Assembly (NCBI RefSeq): GCF_025602895.1
Contig: NW_026516241.1
Span: 1 to 64,000 of the forward strand
DNA from: Polychytrium aggregatum
Taxonomy: Eukaryota; Chytridiomycota; Chytridiomycetes; Polychytriales
Length of the DNA stretch: 64,000 nt
Direction of reading: 5' to 3'
A program made the position numbers and the translations under genes. Shown here one piece after another: positions 17,940 to 29,496 of the stretch (within the stretch, counting starts at the first letter, position 1; each line of letters begins with the position of its first letter). The notes under the pieces are model-generated. The model was not told the origin of the DNA, searched no databases, and saw nothing but the letters and a program-made list of their open reading frames with translations.

Positions 17940-19893
17940 ATGCCCATCTCGGCAAGAGCCCTCCGGGCCGTCAACACGCCCAACCTGCTGGTCGCTGCCT
18001 TCGAGCGGGTCTCGCGCAACCCATTCCATGTCGAGCACAACCGCGGCGGTATCATCAACCTCGGCACCGCTGAGAACGAGGTCATGCACCCGACCCTGGT
18101 CAGCGAGGTACATCTTTTAGCATGCGCTGCGTCCCGGACATGCATCCCGTCCTCCTGCGCTGCACATCTGCTCGCCCCTCGCGCAGCTAATATTCATCCG
18201 GACCACCCATGTCTTCCATGAAAGCTCAACTCGCCACAGATCCAGGCTGGAGGCATCAACGCATCGCATCTCACCTGTGAGTCTCAGGGCCCATTTATCC
18301 GTGATCAGCTGCGCTGGGCGCATGTTCGCTTGGTCCGACTTTCCCGAGCTTGCTTTGGTCCCAATGCGCCCCCACCCATCTTCCAGCTCAACCCATTCTC
18401 AATTCATGCATCCTCACCCTCCGCGGCTGTACAGATGGGTCCTCGTTCAACGGATCCCGAGCCCTTCGGTCGGAAATCAGTCACCTGCTCAACCGCAAGC
18501 TCAATCTCCACCACAAGCTCAACGACAGCAACATGAAAATTGTAAACGGCGCCACGACCGCCATCAGCGTCTTCAGTATGATCCTCTGCGATGCCGGTGA
18601 AGGCGTGATGATCCCATGTAAGTCGGTGCAATGGCGGCTGTCCAGATTCTGCCTCGGTTCCCGCGGCGAGTGCTTGGCGAGGCGGCATTGCAACATCACC
18701 AGACAGACTGACTTCCAGCCCAACCCACCCGCTGTCTCCCCAGCACCGTACTACGGAGGGTTCCACCCCGACTGCAGTGTTGGGACAGACTCAGTCCCGA
18801 TTCGCGTCCCCGCATACGCATCCAACGGCTTCCAGATCACCACCGCCGATCTCGAGCGAAGCTACGCCGAGTCCAAGGGCCGCGGCATCGTGCCCAAGGT
18901 CTTGCTGATCTGCAACCCAAACAACCCCCTCGGCCAAACCTATTCCCGAACGCAGCTGATGGAGATGCTTCTGTTTGCTCAGAGCCACGACATGGAGGTG
19001 ATCTCGGATGAGGTCTACGCGCTCACCATCCGCGAAGGAGACGACAATCTTCCGCCCTTCACGAGCGTCTACGCGATGTCGGATCTGCCTGATCCCCAGC
19101 GCACGCATCTCATTTGGTCCATGTCGAAGGACTTTGGGGTCAGTGGCATGCGTCTGGCCACAGTCATGTAGGTTTCCGTGTGTCGTGCTGTGCCAAGAAC
19201 GACCCGATCACTTCGTTTTGACCGTCTCAAACTCCTCGCTCGCGGATATGATCCACAAACATTTCTATGTCGAGCCAATCCATCCCCTATCCGTTGGCCA
19301 GCCACTGCCGAGTGCAATCACTCAATTCCCTCTATGCTCATGCTCACTCATTAAACCCGCCAAACCTTCGATGCAGCTCCTTGAATCCAGATGTCATTGC
19401 GGCCGCCGGCTGCTTTGGTACGTTTGCTTCGACGCCCAACTACATCCAGCACCTGTGGACCAATTTCCTTCGCGATCGTCCCCGGGTCGATCAATTCCTG
19501 GACGAAAGCAACTTGCGCATCAAGGACTCGTACGACAAAGTGGCCGGGTTTCTGCAGTCCCACCATATCCCATTCCTGCCCGCCAACGCTGGGTTCTTTG
19601 TATGGGTCAACCTCTCCAAGTGGCTCGGTCCGGAGTCCAGCGAGGCTGGGGCTGGCTCGAGGGTGGCGTGGACGCCGTCGAGTCCATTTGCTCGGTATGA
19701 GCCAAGCCCGCGAGAAACCCAGCTTTGGATGGAGCTGCTTGATGAGGGTGTCTATATCGCCTACGGTGCTGCCTTCTTTGCGGACGAGGAAGGATGGTTC
19801 CGGATCCTGTTCGCCAAGGACTGGAGCATCATGCAGTTGGCGCTGGAACGCATTGGGCGCGTTCTTTCTCGGCGCGAAGCTCAACATCAGTGA
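17940..19893 (+). CDS. ACC synthase-like class I/II PLP aminotransferase
   Basis: PLP-dependent fold-type I enzyme of the 1-aminocyclopropane-1-carboxylate synthase-like branch. Exons 17940-18107, 18240-18276, 18435-18617, 18744-19167 and 19377-19893 are all in phase and give 442 residues, normal for the family. N-terminal GIINLGTAEN is the substrate-end motif. NGATTAISVFSMIL, SPYYGGFHPD (Tyr near the PLP ring), VLLICNPNNPLG and VISDEVYAL are classic PLP-contact motifs. SMSKDFGVSGMR carries the Schiff-base lysine. Near the C-terminus the FRILFAK segment supplies the carboxylate-binding Arg. In fungi such proteins are not known to make ethylene precursor routinely, so a generic aminotransferase or beta-lyase activity is equally possible. 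Confidence 0.9.
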
Positions 19894-20537
19894 GCGGGGC
19901 TCCAGCTCGATGGCAGAGCAGCGTCGGGCCACCAAAGACCCCCACCGAGAGCACTGGACCCGCACGACCTGATTGTATCGAGCCCTGATTCTCACCGTCC
20001 CCCAGAATACGCTGCTATCGATCTCGACAATACACCACCATCGTGATTGATCCTCGTTCCAAAGGCCTCTCCAAATGCCACTACTTGCAGGGAGTGTGGT
20101 TTCTTTGATTCTCTTGGTGACTCGCACATCGACATAGCTCTCAGCATAAATAGCAGCGCCTCGCTGAACGACTGAGAATGTCTCCGTGAAGGACGGCCCA
20201 AGGAAAACATGTTTGCTTTGTACAAAATATGAGTGCCGAATCAAAAAAATAGAATGGCCATGCGACCCAGAATGGCGACGGGATTCCCCGCTCCTTTCGT
20301 CATGAAGCGGGCATTATCGGCGCGGGCTTGGATCGATCGTATCGCTGCTGGTCTCACTCGGCACGTCGTTTGCTGAAAGGCACAAGCCAAACATCGCCGT
20401 GTGGAGCGTCAGTATCGTTTGCCACTGACCCAGAGATTGCAGCCGCACACACGGACATGCACTGATATTGACTCTACTCCATCTGCCCTCGCAGTTTCCA
20501 TCAGCCGTGCAATCCGCGGCTCACAGTCTGTGCGGGC
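19894..20537. other. Convergent intergenic region
   Basis: Lies between the stop codons of the aminotransferase (plus) and the VHS-GAT gene (minus). Only antisense or short frames are present; no feature recognised. Confidence 0.5.
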
Positions 20538-23500
20538 TTACCCCAGCATTTTCTCGGATACCACCGGCGGACCCTCGAATTCTTCGACGAGGTCAAACTC
20601 CTCGGCAATCACCCGCTGGTCGCGCGTGTTCGGCGATGAACTGCTCCCCAAGCCGCTTGGGGTGCCCGTGGCCTGTTCCTTCGTGACCGAGACGTACGAT
20701 GAGTCGAAAGGGCTGATCTGGCTGGAAGCCGAGCTACCGACAGCGTTTTCGCTTGCACTCGAAAAGCCGAGCGAGCCAGCCCCAAAGTCGATGCCGAGGC
20801 TTCCTAGACCCGAGCTTCCAACTCCTTGGCTGCCTTGGGCAGCGCTAGCATCTGGCGCGCAAGAATGACCCGCAGAATATACCGCAAATTAGCGCAGTGA
20901 TATAGGCAAGTATCGAGTGCATGTCTGGCACAACGGCAAAATCAACGACACCATAAAATAGGCCCATCGCCCATCGTTGCAGGGTGAGCGACGGGCCAAA
21001 ACGGGGAATGGCCGTTGCTGACACGGATGTGGTGTCCATTCACTCACCGAGCGCAAAGACTTGTTCCAGCTCTCTGCACATCAGAACAAGGTCCGAGCTC
21101 GTTAGCGGCAGTAACTGCAGTTCCAAACAAACGCACGCACGAGCAACAGGACAGCCGGCCGTCTGACTTACCGCATCTCATTCTGCTTCTGAATCGCCTG
21201 CCATTTGGACCACCCCCATACACAGCAGAGTTAGCACAGTTAGCACAGTATGGAGCACGTGTGTGCTCTTATCAAAGTCACTTGTCTGTTCAGCAGAGCC
21301 AACCGGCGGAAGCGTGCAACTGACAAAGGCAAGCAAGAGCCCACCTCGGCCTCGTATTCCCGCTCCGAGATCTTCTTCATTTTTTCCACGTTGCGCTGGT
21401 CCAGAGCATTCTGATACCGGTTGATGGCACCAGCGATCGCCTCATTGGCGCCGATAAGCTTGGCTTGATCAGTCAGGACCACCCCCCAAGTGTCGGGTAT
21501 AGACAGATTTGTCAGTATTGAGTTGCCGGGTTGTCAACGAGGGCTGCCGACCCTGATTGCCATGCAGAGGGTCTCAACAGCGGCCCGTCGCCTGCATTTA
21601 CTAACCGACAATCGTGTCATCCATGATTCTCGGAATCACGTTCGCAATATCATCGCGGGACTTGACCAATTGCGCGTAGAACTCCTGGTGTTGATTGTTT
21701 TGGAGAGGTTTGGGGCAGGCTAAATGAGCGCGCGCTGGCATGATGCAAAGCCAATCTGGGGAAATGGAGCATCCTCGTTCACCACAGATTGCACATCAAC
21801 ACCAGCGCCGGCGCCAGCACCAGTATCGGCAATGGGATCGTACACCGGGTTCATCAACAAACTGACCTGTATAACCTCGTTGGTTGAGAGATCTTGGTCG
21901 GGATCCGCAAAGTTGAGGGCCTCGTCAAAAACCTGGATTTGGCTCATGGTCGTTTCGACATCGTGGTCGACACGAGCCGGATCGACTTGGATCTATAGCG
22001 CGACAGGCCGCCCTGTCAGTTCCCTTTGTACATCTTTGGGCTGCCAAGTTAGGAACCCATGGAGCCAGTATCTTCGGCCCCGACACACCTGGGGAGATGG
22101 ACAAGCGCACGCTGTCGACTTACAGAACTAGATCGATCGGGGATGTTGCTAGTGCCCTCGGTGACAAACACCGTCTCCTGATGAATCGTGCACGAAGTAA
22201 GCAGAAGAGCCACACAGTCATTACTGCTGACTGGAGCCACTGTCGCAAAAAAAAAAAAGGAAGCCCGCATCATTTCGAAAGCAGTTTGCCGACAAGACCC
22301 TTACCTGGGCCGATCTTGGGATGCGAATTCCTGGTGGTGCAGCAGTCAACGCAATCCACAATGCGAGCGAATAAGCCACAACCCGATTCAATGTGAGCGA
22401 AAAACGCGATCGATGCGGTGGCCTCTGTTGTTAACCGTTCCAGACCACAGGCGAAGGAGGCACCTCGGCAGCATGGTACAACCCACCTTTGCTCGCAAGG
22501 CTGCTGCAGTACTGGCCAAGCTCCTCGGACATCAAGGGATCCTCGAGCTTGTCGAGCCAAGAGCCGATGTAGAAGAGCAGCTTGAAGATATTTTCTCTGT
22601 TGGAGGCCTGTTCCGCAGCAGGATCGGCCGAAACAAGGTATGGATGCATGAGGACCGTTGGCTCGCATCCCGCATAACATCCCGCATAGACACCAAGGCG
22701 CTTACCTGTCGGTCGATGAATCGGCTGTAATTCTTCTGAAAGTCGGGCTTGATATACTCAAGCTTGAGCTGCTGTGGCCCGTTTGTCATGAACATGTTGA
22801 GGACATCGATGGTGTTGCTTGCCACCACTGTAGAAAGAAGAAAGCCACCGTAAGCAAGACAGCTCATTCAGCAACGAGCCAGCTTCGCCCTTGCGCTTCA
22901 GAGAGCAGCAAGATGGCGCAGAATGACAGCGAGAGACATACCTGGGTCCGACGAGAACAAGAGGAAGCGGATGGCTTTGGCAGCCAAGCTGGGTCTATAT
23001 CCAGCCCATACCCAACACGATATGTATGAGCAAATCAAGGACAGCCGTCCAAAGAGCGACCGGGCGAAAGAGCCGAGGTTTGCGGCGGCGTCAAGACTGC
23101 ATGCGATGGAGGGGGGGGGGTGGTCAGGCCAGCCATACCCTTCAGGACTCTCTTGAACTTGCTCGAGCACCGCGTAGGCCGGGACCCAGTCGACTTCAGC
23201 ATTGCGAGAGTCGGTGGCCGTAGCTGCGAAGAGCGACAGGGCGATTGCCGGTGCATCGATATACAGACATGCCCCCAACCGTTAGAAACCAAGTCGATGC
23301 TGGCGATGGAATGCGAGGACAATACAGACGAAGCCAGCCCGATTGGCGCCAGCGCGATATAGATGCCATCGGCGTAGAGGCAAGAGCCGCAGCTTCATTC
23401 GCTGTAGGGTGGCAAGGACGACCAGGGCACAATCGGGAGTGGATTCGATGGAGACGGGGACTGGCTGTGGAGACAGATGCGGGGCTAAACTTACCGAGCA

Positions 23501-23546
23501 AGTCATAAATCGGGCCAGAGGGCTTGGTTTCGAACCACCTAAACAT
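20538..23546 (-). CDS. VHS-GAT domain trafficking adaptor (LSB5/GGA/TOM1-like)
   Basis: Predicted cytosolic endosome/trans-Golgi sorting adaptor. Exon 1 (23546-23495) encodes MFRWFETKPSGPIYDLL and joins in phase to ATATDSRNAEVDWVPAYAVLEQVQESPEG, then PSLAAKAIRFLLFSSDP and VASNTIDVLNMFMTNG. This has the helix pattern of a VHS domain (D-W near the start, PEG, alternating A/L helices). Downstream exons near 21,960-21,360 (DVETTMSQIQVFDEALNFAD; LIGANEAIAGAINRYQNAL) read as a GAT helical bundle. The tail is Ser/Gly-rich and ends in EEFDLVEEFEGPP...EKMLG. No GGA-type gamma-adaptin ear was seen, which favours LSB5- or TOM1-like proteins. Eight or so exons; several borders between 21,000 and 22,900 are not resolved. 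Confidence 0.68.
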
Positions 23547-24106
23547 GGTGCTAGTGCTGGTGCCGGTGCCGTTAGAGTTAAGATGGGTGCGAGCAGGATG
23601 AGGGACGCAAGACGGGGACGCAAGACGGGGGTGCAAGACGGACGTGGCAGAGCCGCCTGACCCCAGTTTGCCAAGAACATGCGACACGGGCGAGAACGCA
23701 TCCACCGAGGAGCTTCTCGCTGGTGCATCCGCCAGCGTGGTGGTTCGGGTCCGCCTTGCATTGCGGGCGAGGCTGCATGTATCCACGGCCCATCACAGCA
23801 TCCTACGGCACGGGTGTCGTATTGCGGCTTCGGTATGCCCATGGCTGTGTGCAGCCGGCGCCCATGCAGAGCGCATGGCAGAGCATGACCAGAGCCAGCC
23901 CAGCTCCGAAAGCACATGTCTGTGGGATGGTGGCCCGTGTCTGCTCTTCCCCTCCTTCCTTCCTTCCTTCCTGTGCCGAGCACCCAAGGCCTGGTCCAAC
24001 TCAACCTGCATCTCGTATCCGGCAGAGCCTCCGCCGATCCATCCCGATCCCTGCTCATCCATCGTCGCTTCTCTGCAATCCTGCCGGGAGACCGAAGGCT
24101 CATCCA
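23547..24106. other. Divergent intergenic region
   Basis: 560 bp between the starts of the VHS-GAT gene (minus) and Lon (plus). Contains short GACGGGG and TTCC repeats and open frames on both strands that look spurious. Presumably holds both promoters. Confidence 0.45.
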
Positions 24107-27100
24107 ATGACTCTCAAGCCTGTGCTGCCTCCAATGTCGGTGCTGGCTCTGCCCATCGTCCCGATCCAGAATGGGGGCGTTCTCCTGCCTGGCATCTCGC
24201 TTGTCCTGACAGTTGTGCTGCCGGACGATCAGCCGCTGCTGGGGTCGCTTCTGACCCAGCCGCCGAGTTCGCCCAGTCGCAGCCGCAGCCGCAGCCGCAT
24301 CTCCAGCCCAGACTCAGCGATTGATTATCCGCAAGAGAGATGGGTTGGGCTTGTACCCCTCAAGACGAGCTCGTCGACAAACAACGATCTCAAAATCGTC
24401 CTGGATGGCTCGATACAGGTTGATCCCTCCGCTCTCTTTGACTGGGGTGTCGCCGGCCGAGTTGTCTCGCACATCAAGCGTTCGGCACCTCTTCTGGACC
24501 GCAAGCCAGTCACCGTGCATCGTCTGGAAGTGGATCGTATGTCTCGATATCGCCGGCGCTGTAGCTATCACTGATCTTGTAGAAAGAGGAGCGGGCACGG
24601 ATGCCGTTATTGGCTCTGAAGTTCTACGAGTGCCGAGGCGGGAGCTCCATACTCTCTTGTCGCTGCCGCCACTAACCTCATTGTCGGTACCATCACCCAT
24701 ATCGTCATCGGCACCCGCGACTGCTGGCGGCCGGGGTGTGCTTCGATCGTGCTGAACGCGTCGTGGCTAAAAGTCGCTGTGAGGATCAAGATCGAAAAGT
24801 TCACTCGGACCAAACCGCATCTGGAAGCGTCGGCAGTGTTGTTTCGCGACCGTGAGTATCATCAGCGGGGCTGGGCTGGGCTGGGCTGGGCTGGGGCGTG
24901 GGTCCCATCGTATTCTAATATCCAAGAGCATGTGTCTTCCTCTTTGGACCGTCCGGCTCTGCTGCTGGCCTGGAACAGATATCCCCAAACCCGGAGACCG
25001 GCTCTATGGCGACTTTCAGAAACTGAGCACTGAGATCTCTGTCACCGCAAAGCGTGAGTACTCGCTAATCTTGTTGACATTCATGGGCGGCAATCGAGGT
25101 GATCTAACTGTCGCCGTTGCTTTGGCTGCCTGAGGGGGCAGCCGAGGCATCATCGCGGATCTCGATATCCGCGAGCATTTGGACTCCGTCTTGACCCTCC
25201 GTTGTCACTGGTTTCACAACAGAGCTCCTCGAACGACTTTCTCAGCCCCAGGGTGCCCTGAAGCCCGAGCGACTCATCGATCCTGACCTGGAAGACTCGC
25301 CTGGAACCCTCGCTGATATATTCGCAAATGCTCTGCCGCTGTCGCATGCCGAGAAGCTCGAGGTGCTGCAGACCACCAATGTCCTGGAACGCATGAAGCT
25401 CGTGCTCGGACACATGGTCCGCCACATCCAGAAGACCACGATATCGCAGAAGGTTCGGTCTGAGATCGAGCAGACCCTTGGCAAGCAGCAGCGCGAGTTC
25501 CTGTTGCGTCAGCAGGTAAGTCTCGCAGTATCACCGAGGCTGTGAGGGTCCATGTTAGATCAGGCTGCGCAGGGTTTGCATGTGTTTGATCTGTGGTATC
25601 CGCCAAGCGCACGAACTCGACTTCTAACGCGACTTCTGGCGATCTCATGCGGCGACATGATCTCTATACCGTCGTCACTGGCACTTTGAATGACGCAACC
25701 ACTGTCTCCAGCTTGTGGCAATCAAGAAGGAGCTCGGCGAAGACGACGGCAGTGGCCCACAAGACCTACAGGACCTTGTCAAGCGGATCGAGGCGGCGCA
25801 ATTGCCCTCCGAGGCCGAAAAGGTGTCCAGGCGCGAGCTCGCTCGCCTGAGAAAGATGAGCCCTTCGATGGCCGAGTACCAGGTGTGCTGGTCGTACCTC
25901 GAGTGGCTGGCCGACCTCCCGTGGGCCCACTCGACACCGGATCAGCTCAGCATCGAGCGTGCACAGTCGATCCTGGACCATGACCACCACGGCCTCGTGC
26001 CGATCAAGAAACGCATCGTGGAGTATCTTGCGGTCCGGCAGCTCAAAAATAGCCTCAAGGGCCCGATACTCTGCTTTGTTGGTCCCCCTGGCGTCGGCAA
26101 GACGAGTCTCGGCAAGTCCATCGCAGATGCCCTGGGCCGCAAGTTTTATCGCCTGTCGCTTGGAGGCATTCGCGACGAAGCCGAGATCCGCGGACACCGC
26201 CGAACGTACGTGGGCGCCATGCCCGGCAAGATTATTCAGGGGATGAAGCGATGCGGGGTCAATAACCCAGTCATCTTGCTTGGTAGGGTGGTGTGGTTTC
26301 GGCCGAGCTTCGATGCTCCCCCCCCCCAGTCCACACGAACCAGCACAGAGCGCCCGCCCCAGACTCTCGCACTTTCGCTTGCCATCGTCACTCGGGGCTT
26401 CATCCGGCCGTGTGCATCTGCCATTCAACCATATCCTTATTGACCGCCTCCTTCTGAACAGATGAAGTCGACAAGCTCTGCAAGAGCTTTATGGGCGACC
26501 CATCATCAGCCCTGCTCGAGGTGCTTGATCCCGAACAAAACCACACGTTCACCGACCACTACCTCAACATGCCCTTCGACCTGTCGAATGTGATGTTCAT
26601 AGCCACGGCCAACGAATTCGAGAGTATTCCAGGGCCGTTGGCGGATCGCATGGTACGCCGAGCGCATGGCCTGGATAGCTGTACTCTCAACCACGACCAC
26701 TGGTAGCGCCTCGCTCGCAGCTACTGACATCCACATCCTCCGGTGTACCCTCCCGCTTCTGACAACAGGAGGTCATTCGACTCTCAGGGTACACTTTCGA
26801 AGAAAAAGTTTCAATCGCCAAACATCATCTCGTCCCAAAGCAGCTCGCGGCCCATGGACTCGTCCCCGAGCACGTAGTCTTTACCGACCCGGCCCTCTTC
26901 AAGATCGCCACAGGCTACACGCGCGAATCCGGAGTACGCGGTCTCGACCGACAGATTGCCAGTGTCTGTCGAGCGTTGGCACTGGAGTGCGCTCGGTCTG
27001 CAGGCGCAACGACAACGCAATCACAGACGGGCCCAGGACTGCATAGAATCGACCCCGATCGCGTGCTTGCTATTCTGGGAGTGAGTTTCGAACTGTGCGT

Positions 27101-28460
27101 GTGAGAACAGCAGTTCTTTGGGAAAGTTCGTTATCCCTGTCCATATCAGTGAAGTGGTACTGATGAATGTTTGGAGAGCTCGCTGCCATGTGGGTCGCGC
27201 TCGGTCGCCTTGTGCTCTTGAATCCCCAAAGTAACGCTGTTCTTCTTTTGCCGTCACGAACAATGCCGGAATGTGCTTGGGCAGTCTGAGATCTTTGTTG
27301 AAGAAGTCGCGGAGCGCAAGTCGATCCCCGGTGTCGCGACCGGGCTGGCATGGACATCAGATGGTGCCGGCAGCCTGTTGTTTGTGGAAGCAACAAAGAT
27401 GAGAGGCAAGGGCAACCTGATCCTGACAGGTACATGGATGTGCACACAATGACGATTTTGCGTTCTTTCTCCCATACCCTCGCCTGAATTCGTTTGATAG
27501 AAGAGCTCGCATTTTGTGCAGTGCCTACGATCCGCACGATGGTCGACTGCGTTATTGTTCGGTTTGGAAACGCGACAGAGCACCATCATCGACAAGTCGC
27601 AACGGATTAACTTACCCAGTGCAACGTATTTCTTGCCTATTCACAGGCATGCTCGGCGATGTTATCAAGGAATCGGCGACACTTGCACTGACGTGGGTGC
27701 GTGCGAATGCACCTCGGCTTGGGGTTGACTCAAGCATCCAGTTCGATCAGCTCGACGTGCATATTCACTTTCCAGCCGGCGCCACTCCAAAGGACGGCCC
27801 AAGGTGAGCGACAACGTGCACCTCGCGGCTAAAGCGTTGTGCTGGCGGCGATCCCGACAGTGCTTGGGCATGCGCGCATCATTTGTGTCGAGCGAAAACG
27901 CCGGAGGTAGCTTTCAGCCAGACATAAGTGAGCGGGTCTGCATGCGTCCAACCTCTGGTGGTGTCCCGACAGGCGATTCACTTTGCTCCTTCGTTTCCTT
28001 GCTCGCGCTCACGGCATGACGGTACGTTCACAGTGCTGGCATTGCAATCGTCACGGCGCTGGTGTCTCTGCTCACAGGGTCGCTCGCGTCGGAGCGCTCG
28101 GCCATGACGGGCGAGATCACAGCTCGCGGCCAGGTCCTGCCGGTGGGCGGAGTCAAGGAGAAAGTACTGGCCGCACATCGCGGCGGCATCCGCAAAATCG
28201 TGCTGCCTGAGCGCAACCGCCGCGATCTCGAAGAAATCCCAGCGCACGTCAAGAAGGAGATCGACTTTGTCTTTGCGGACCGTATCTGGCAGGTTCTCGA
28301 GAGCGTGCTCTCGATCCCTGGCGCTGGCTCTGTCATGTCGGATGTGACACGCTCCCCTGCGCTGACGGGACCGTCGACTGAACCCACGGACTCGGTTGAA
28401 GGCGCGATGACTGACGCTAAACCGCGGTCGGAGCAAGTCACGTTTGCATCTAAGCTATAG
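24107..28460 (+). CDS. Peroxisomal Lon protease (LONP2-type)
   Basis: ATP-dependent AAA+ serine protease of the peroxisomal matrix. The start at 24107 gives an N-terminal Lon substrate-binding domain ([17 protein letters not shown], then GLVPL). The coiled helical region includes [22 protein letters not shown] and [23 protein letters not shown]. The AAA module has Walker [10 protein letters not shown] (about 26080-26104), Walker B VILL split by an intron from DEVDKLCKS (26462), and sensor [19 protein letters not shown]. The protease domain has KDGP joined across an intron to [16 protein letters not shown], giving the catalytic Ser (near 28035), and the catalytic Lys of [17 protein letters not shown]. 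The last three residues are SKL, a canonical PTS1, separating it from the mitochondrial PIM1 type. About ten exons. Together with the DHTKD1-type gene it suggests catabolic organelle functions, but no co-regulation is visible. Confidence 0.92.
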
Positions 28461-29496
28461 GGAACCCTCCCCCCAGGAGCCACGAGGGGCTATCAGGCCC
28501 ATCGACATGCACATCCGGATGTAAAATTTGCTTCGGGCCGTGGCGATCCAGCTTTGAATGCAGCCGCGTTACCCTTGACGCTGCCCGTGCTTGCCTTGAT
28601 GACCTGATTCCGTGCTTGAATGGTTTCCGACTTTGCCGGCAACTCGAGCATATCCTCTAACAACATCCACTGTCCAGGCCGTGTGTCGCTGTCTCGTCCC
28701 TCCCCTGTTTCTCTCCCTTTGTATAATATCGATGTGCTTTCTGTCGAATAATCCGCGTCATGGGCTCGACGAGCGACACAACCAATATTGCTGGCCATCG
28801 GTCTATTCGGATCATTGGGATCATTGGAATCGTTGGGATCATTGGGGTCATTAGAATCGCCGGGATCTGCCTGTGAAAGCGCGTCGGTTTGGCCCAGAAC
28901 AGGGTGCCCTGACGGCCATCCCAGCAATGAAGGGTGACGTATGTGGGTGTGTATTCAGGATCCAGAGAAGAAGAAAAAAGAACAAGAAAATAAAAGAAAA
29001 AATAAAATAACAGTCGGTCTCAAAAAAAAAAAAAGATATCAAAGTGTCCCGTTTCGATCTGTGAGCATTGTATCTCATGATCAACACGCTCATTTGATCC
29101 CCTTCCTAATGAATCATTCGGTGAGTTCAGCCAAAATCCTGGGCTGGGTCTGTGAAGGCTGCGAAAGACTAAGAAAAAAGAAGAGAGGGATGGAAACACA
29201 AATAGAACGCAAATCTCAAGCTGCTCAAATAGGAAGGGGGAGGGAGGCGTGGGCGGTTTGAGGCGGGGGGGGGAGGAGGAGGAGGAGGAGGAGGTTACTT
29301 CTCTCTGTCTTCTTTGGTGACCGATTCGTTACTATCTTGTTTGGTGAAGGGGGCAGGAAACTCTGTTCCTTTACAACTGCCTCGATTGCTGCCAATTCCT
29401 TCGCTGCTTCCTTGACTCTTGCTTCACTGTTGCATCTTCTCGACTGTTCATACACATGGTGGATATTGTCTTGTTCAGACACCAATGGCATGGGCT
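28461..29496. other. Convergent intergenic region with A-rich dispersed element
   Basis: Between the Lon stop and the F-box/LRR stop. Apart from the element at 28941-29056 and a GGA/A-rich run near 29270-29300, no gene is supported. Confidence 0.5.
28941..29056 (-). mobile_element. Left-end copy of the Fanzor-associated dispersed element
   Basis: On the minus strand it reads CGAAACGGGACACTTTGAT, a long T-rich stretch, then CTCTGGATCCTGAATACACACCC. This is the same order as the 47888 and 55779 copies. A possible degenerate right end (CAGGGCACCCTGTTCTGG, minus strand) lies near 28895-28912. Located between two convergent gene ends. Confidence 0.55.

Noticed and set aside
17222-18221. Several ~300-codon overlapping frames on both strands
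   Set aside because: GC-rich DNA with few stops between two well-supported divergent genes; the frames overlap each other and the aminotransferase exon 1.
19351-20244. Minus-strand open frame of 297 codons
   Set aside because: Mostly antisense to the last exon of the aminotransferase; remainder shows no recognisable features.
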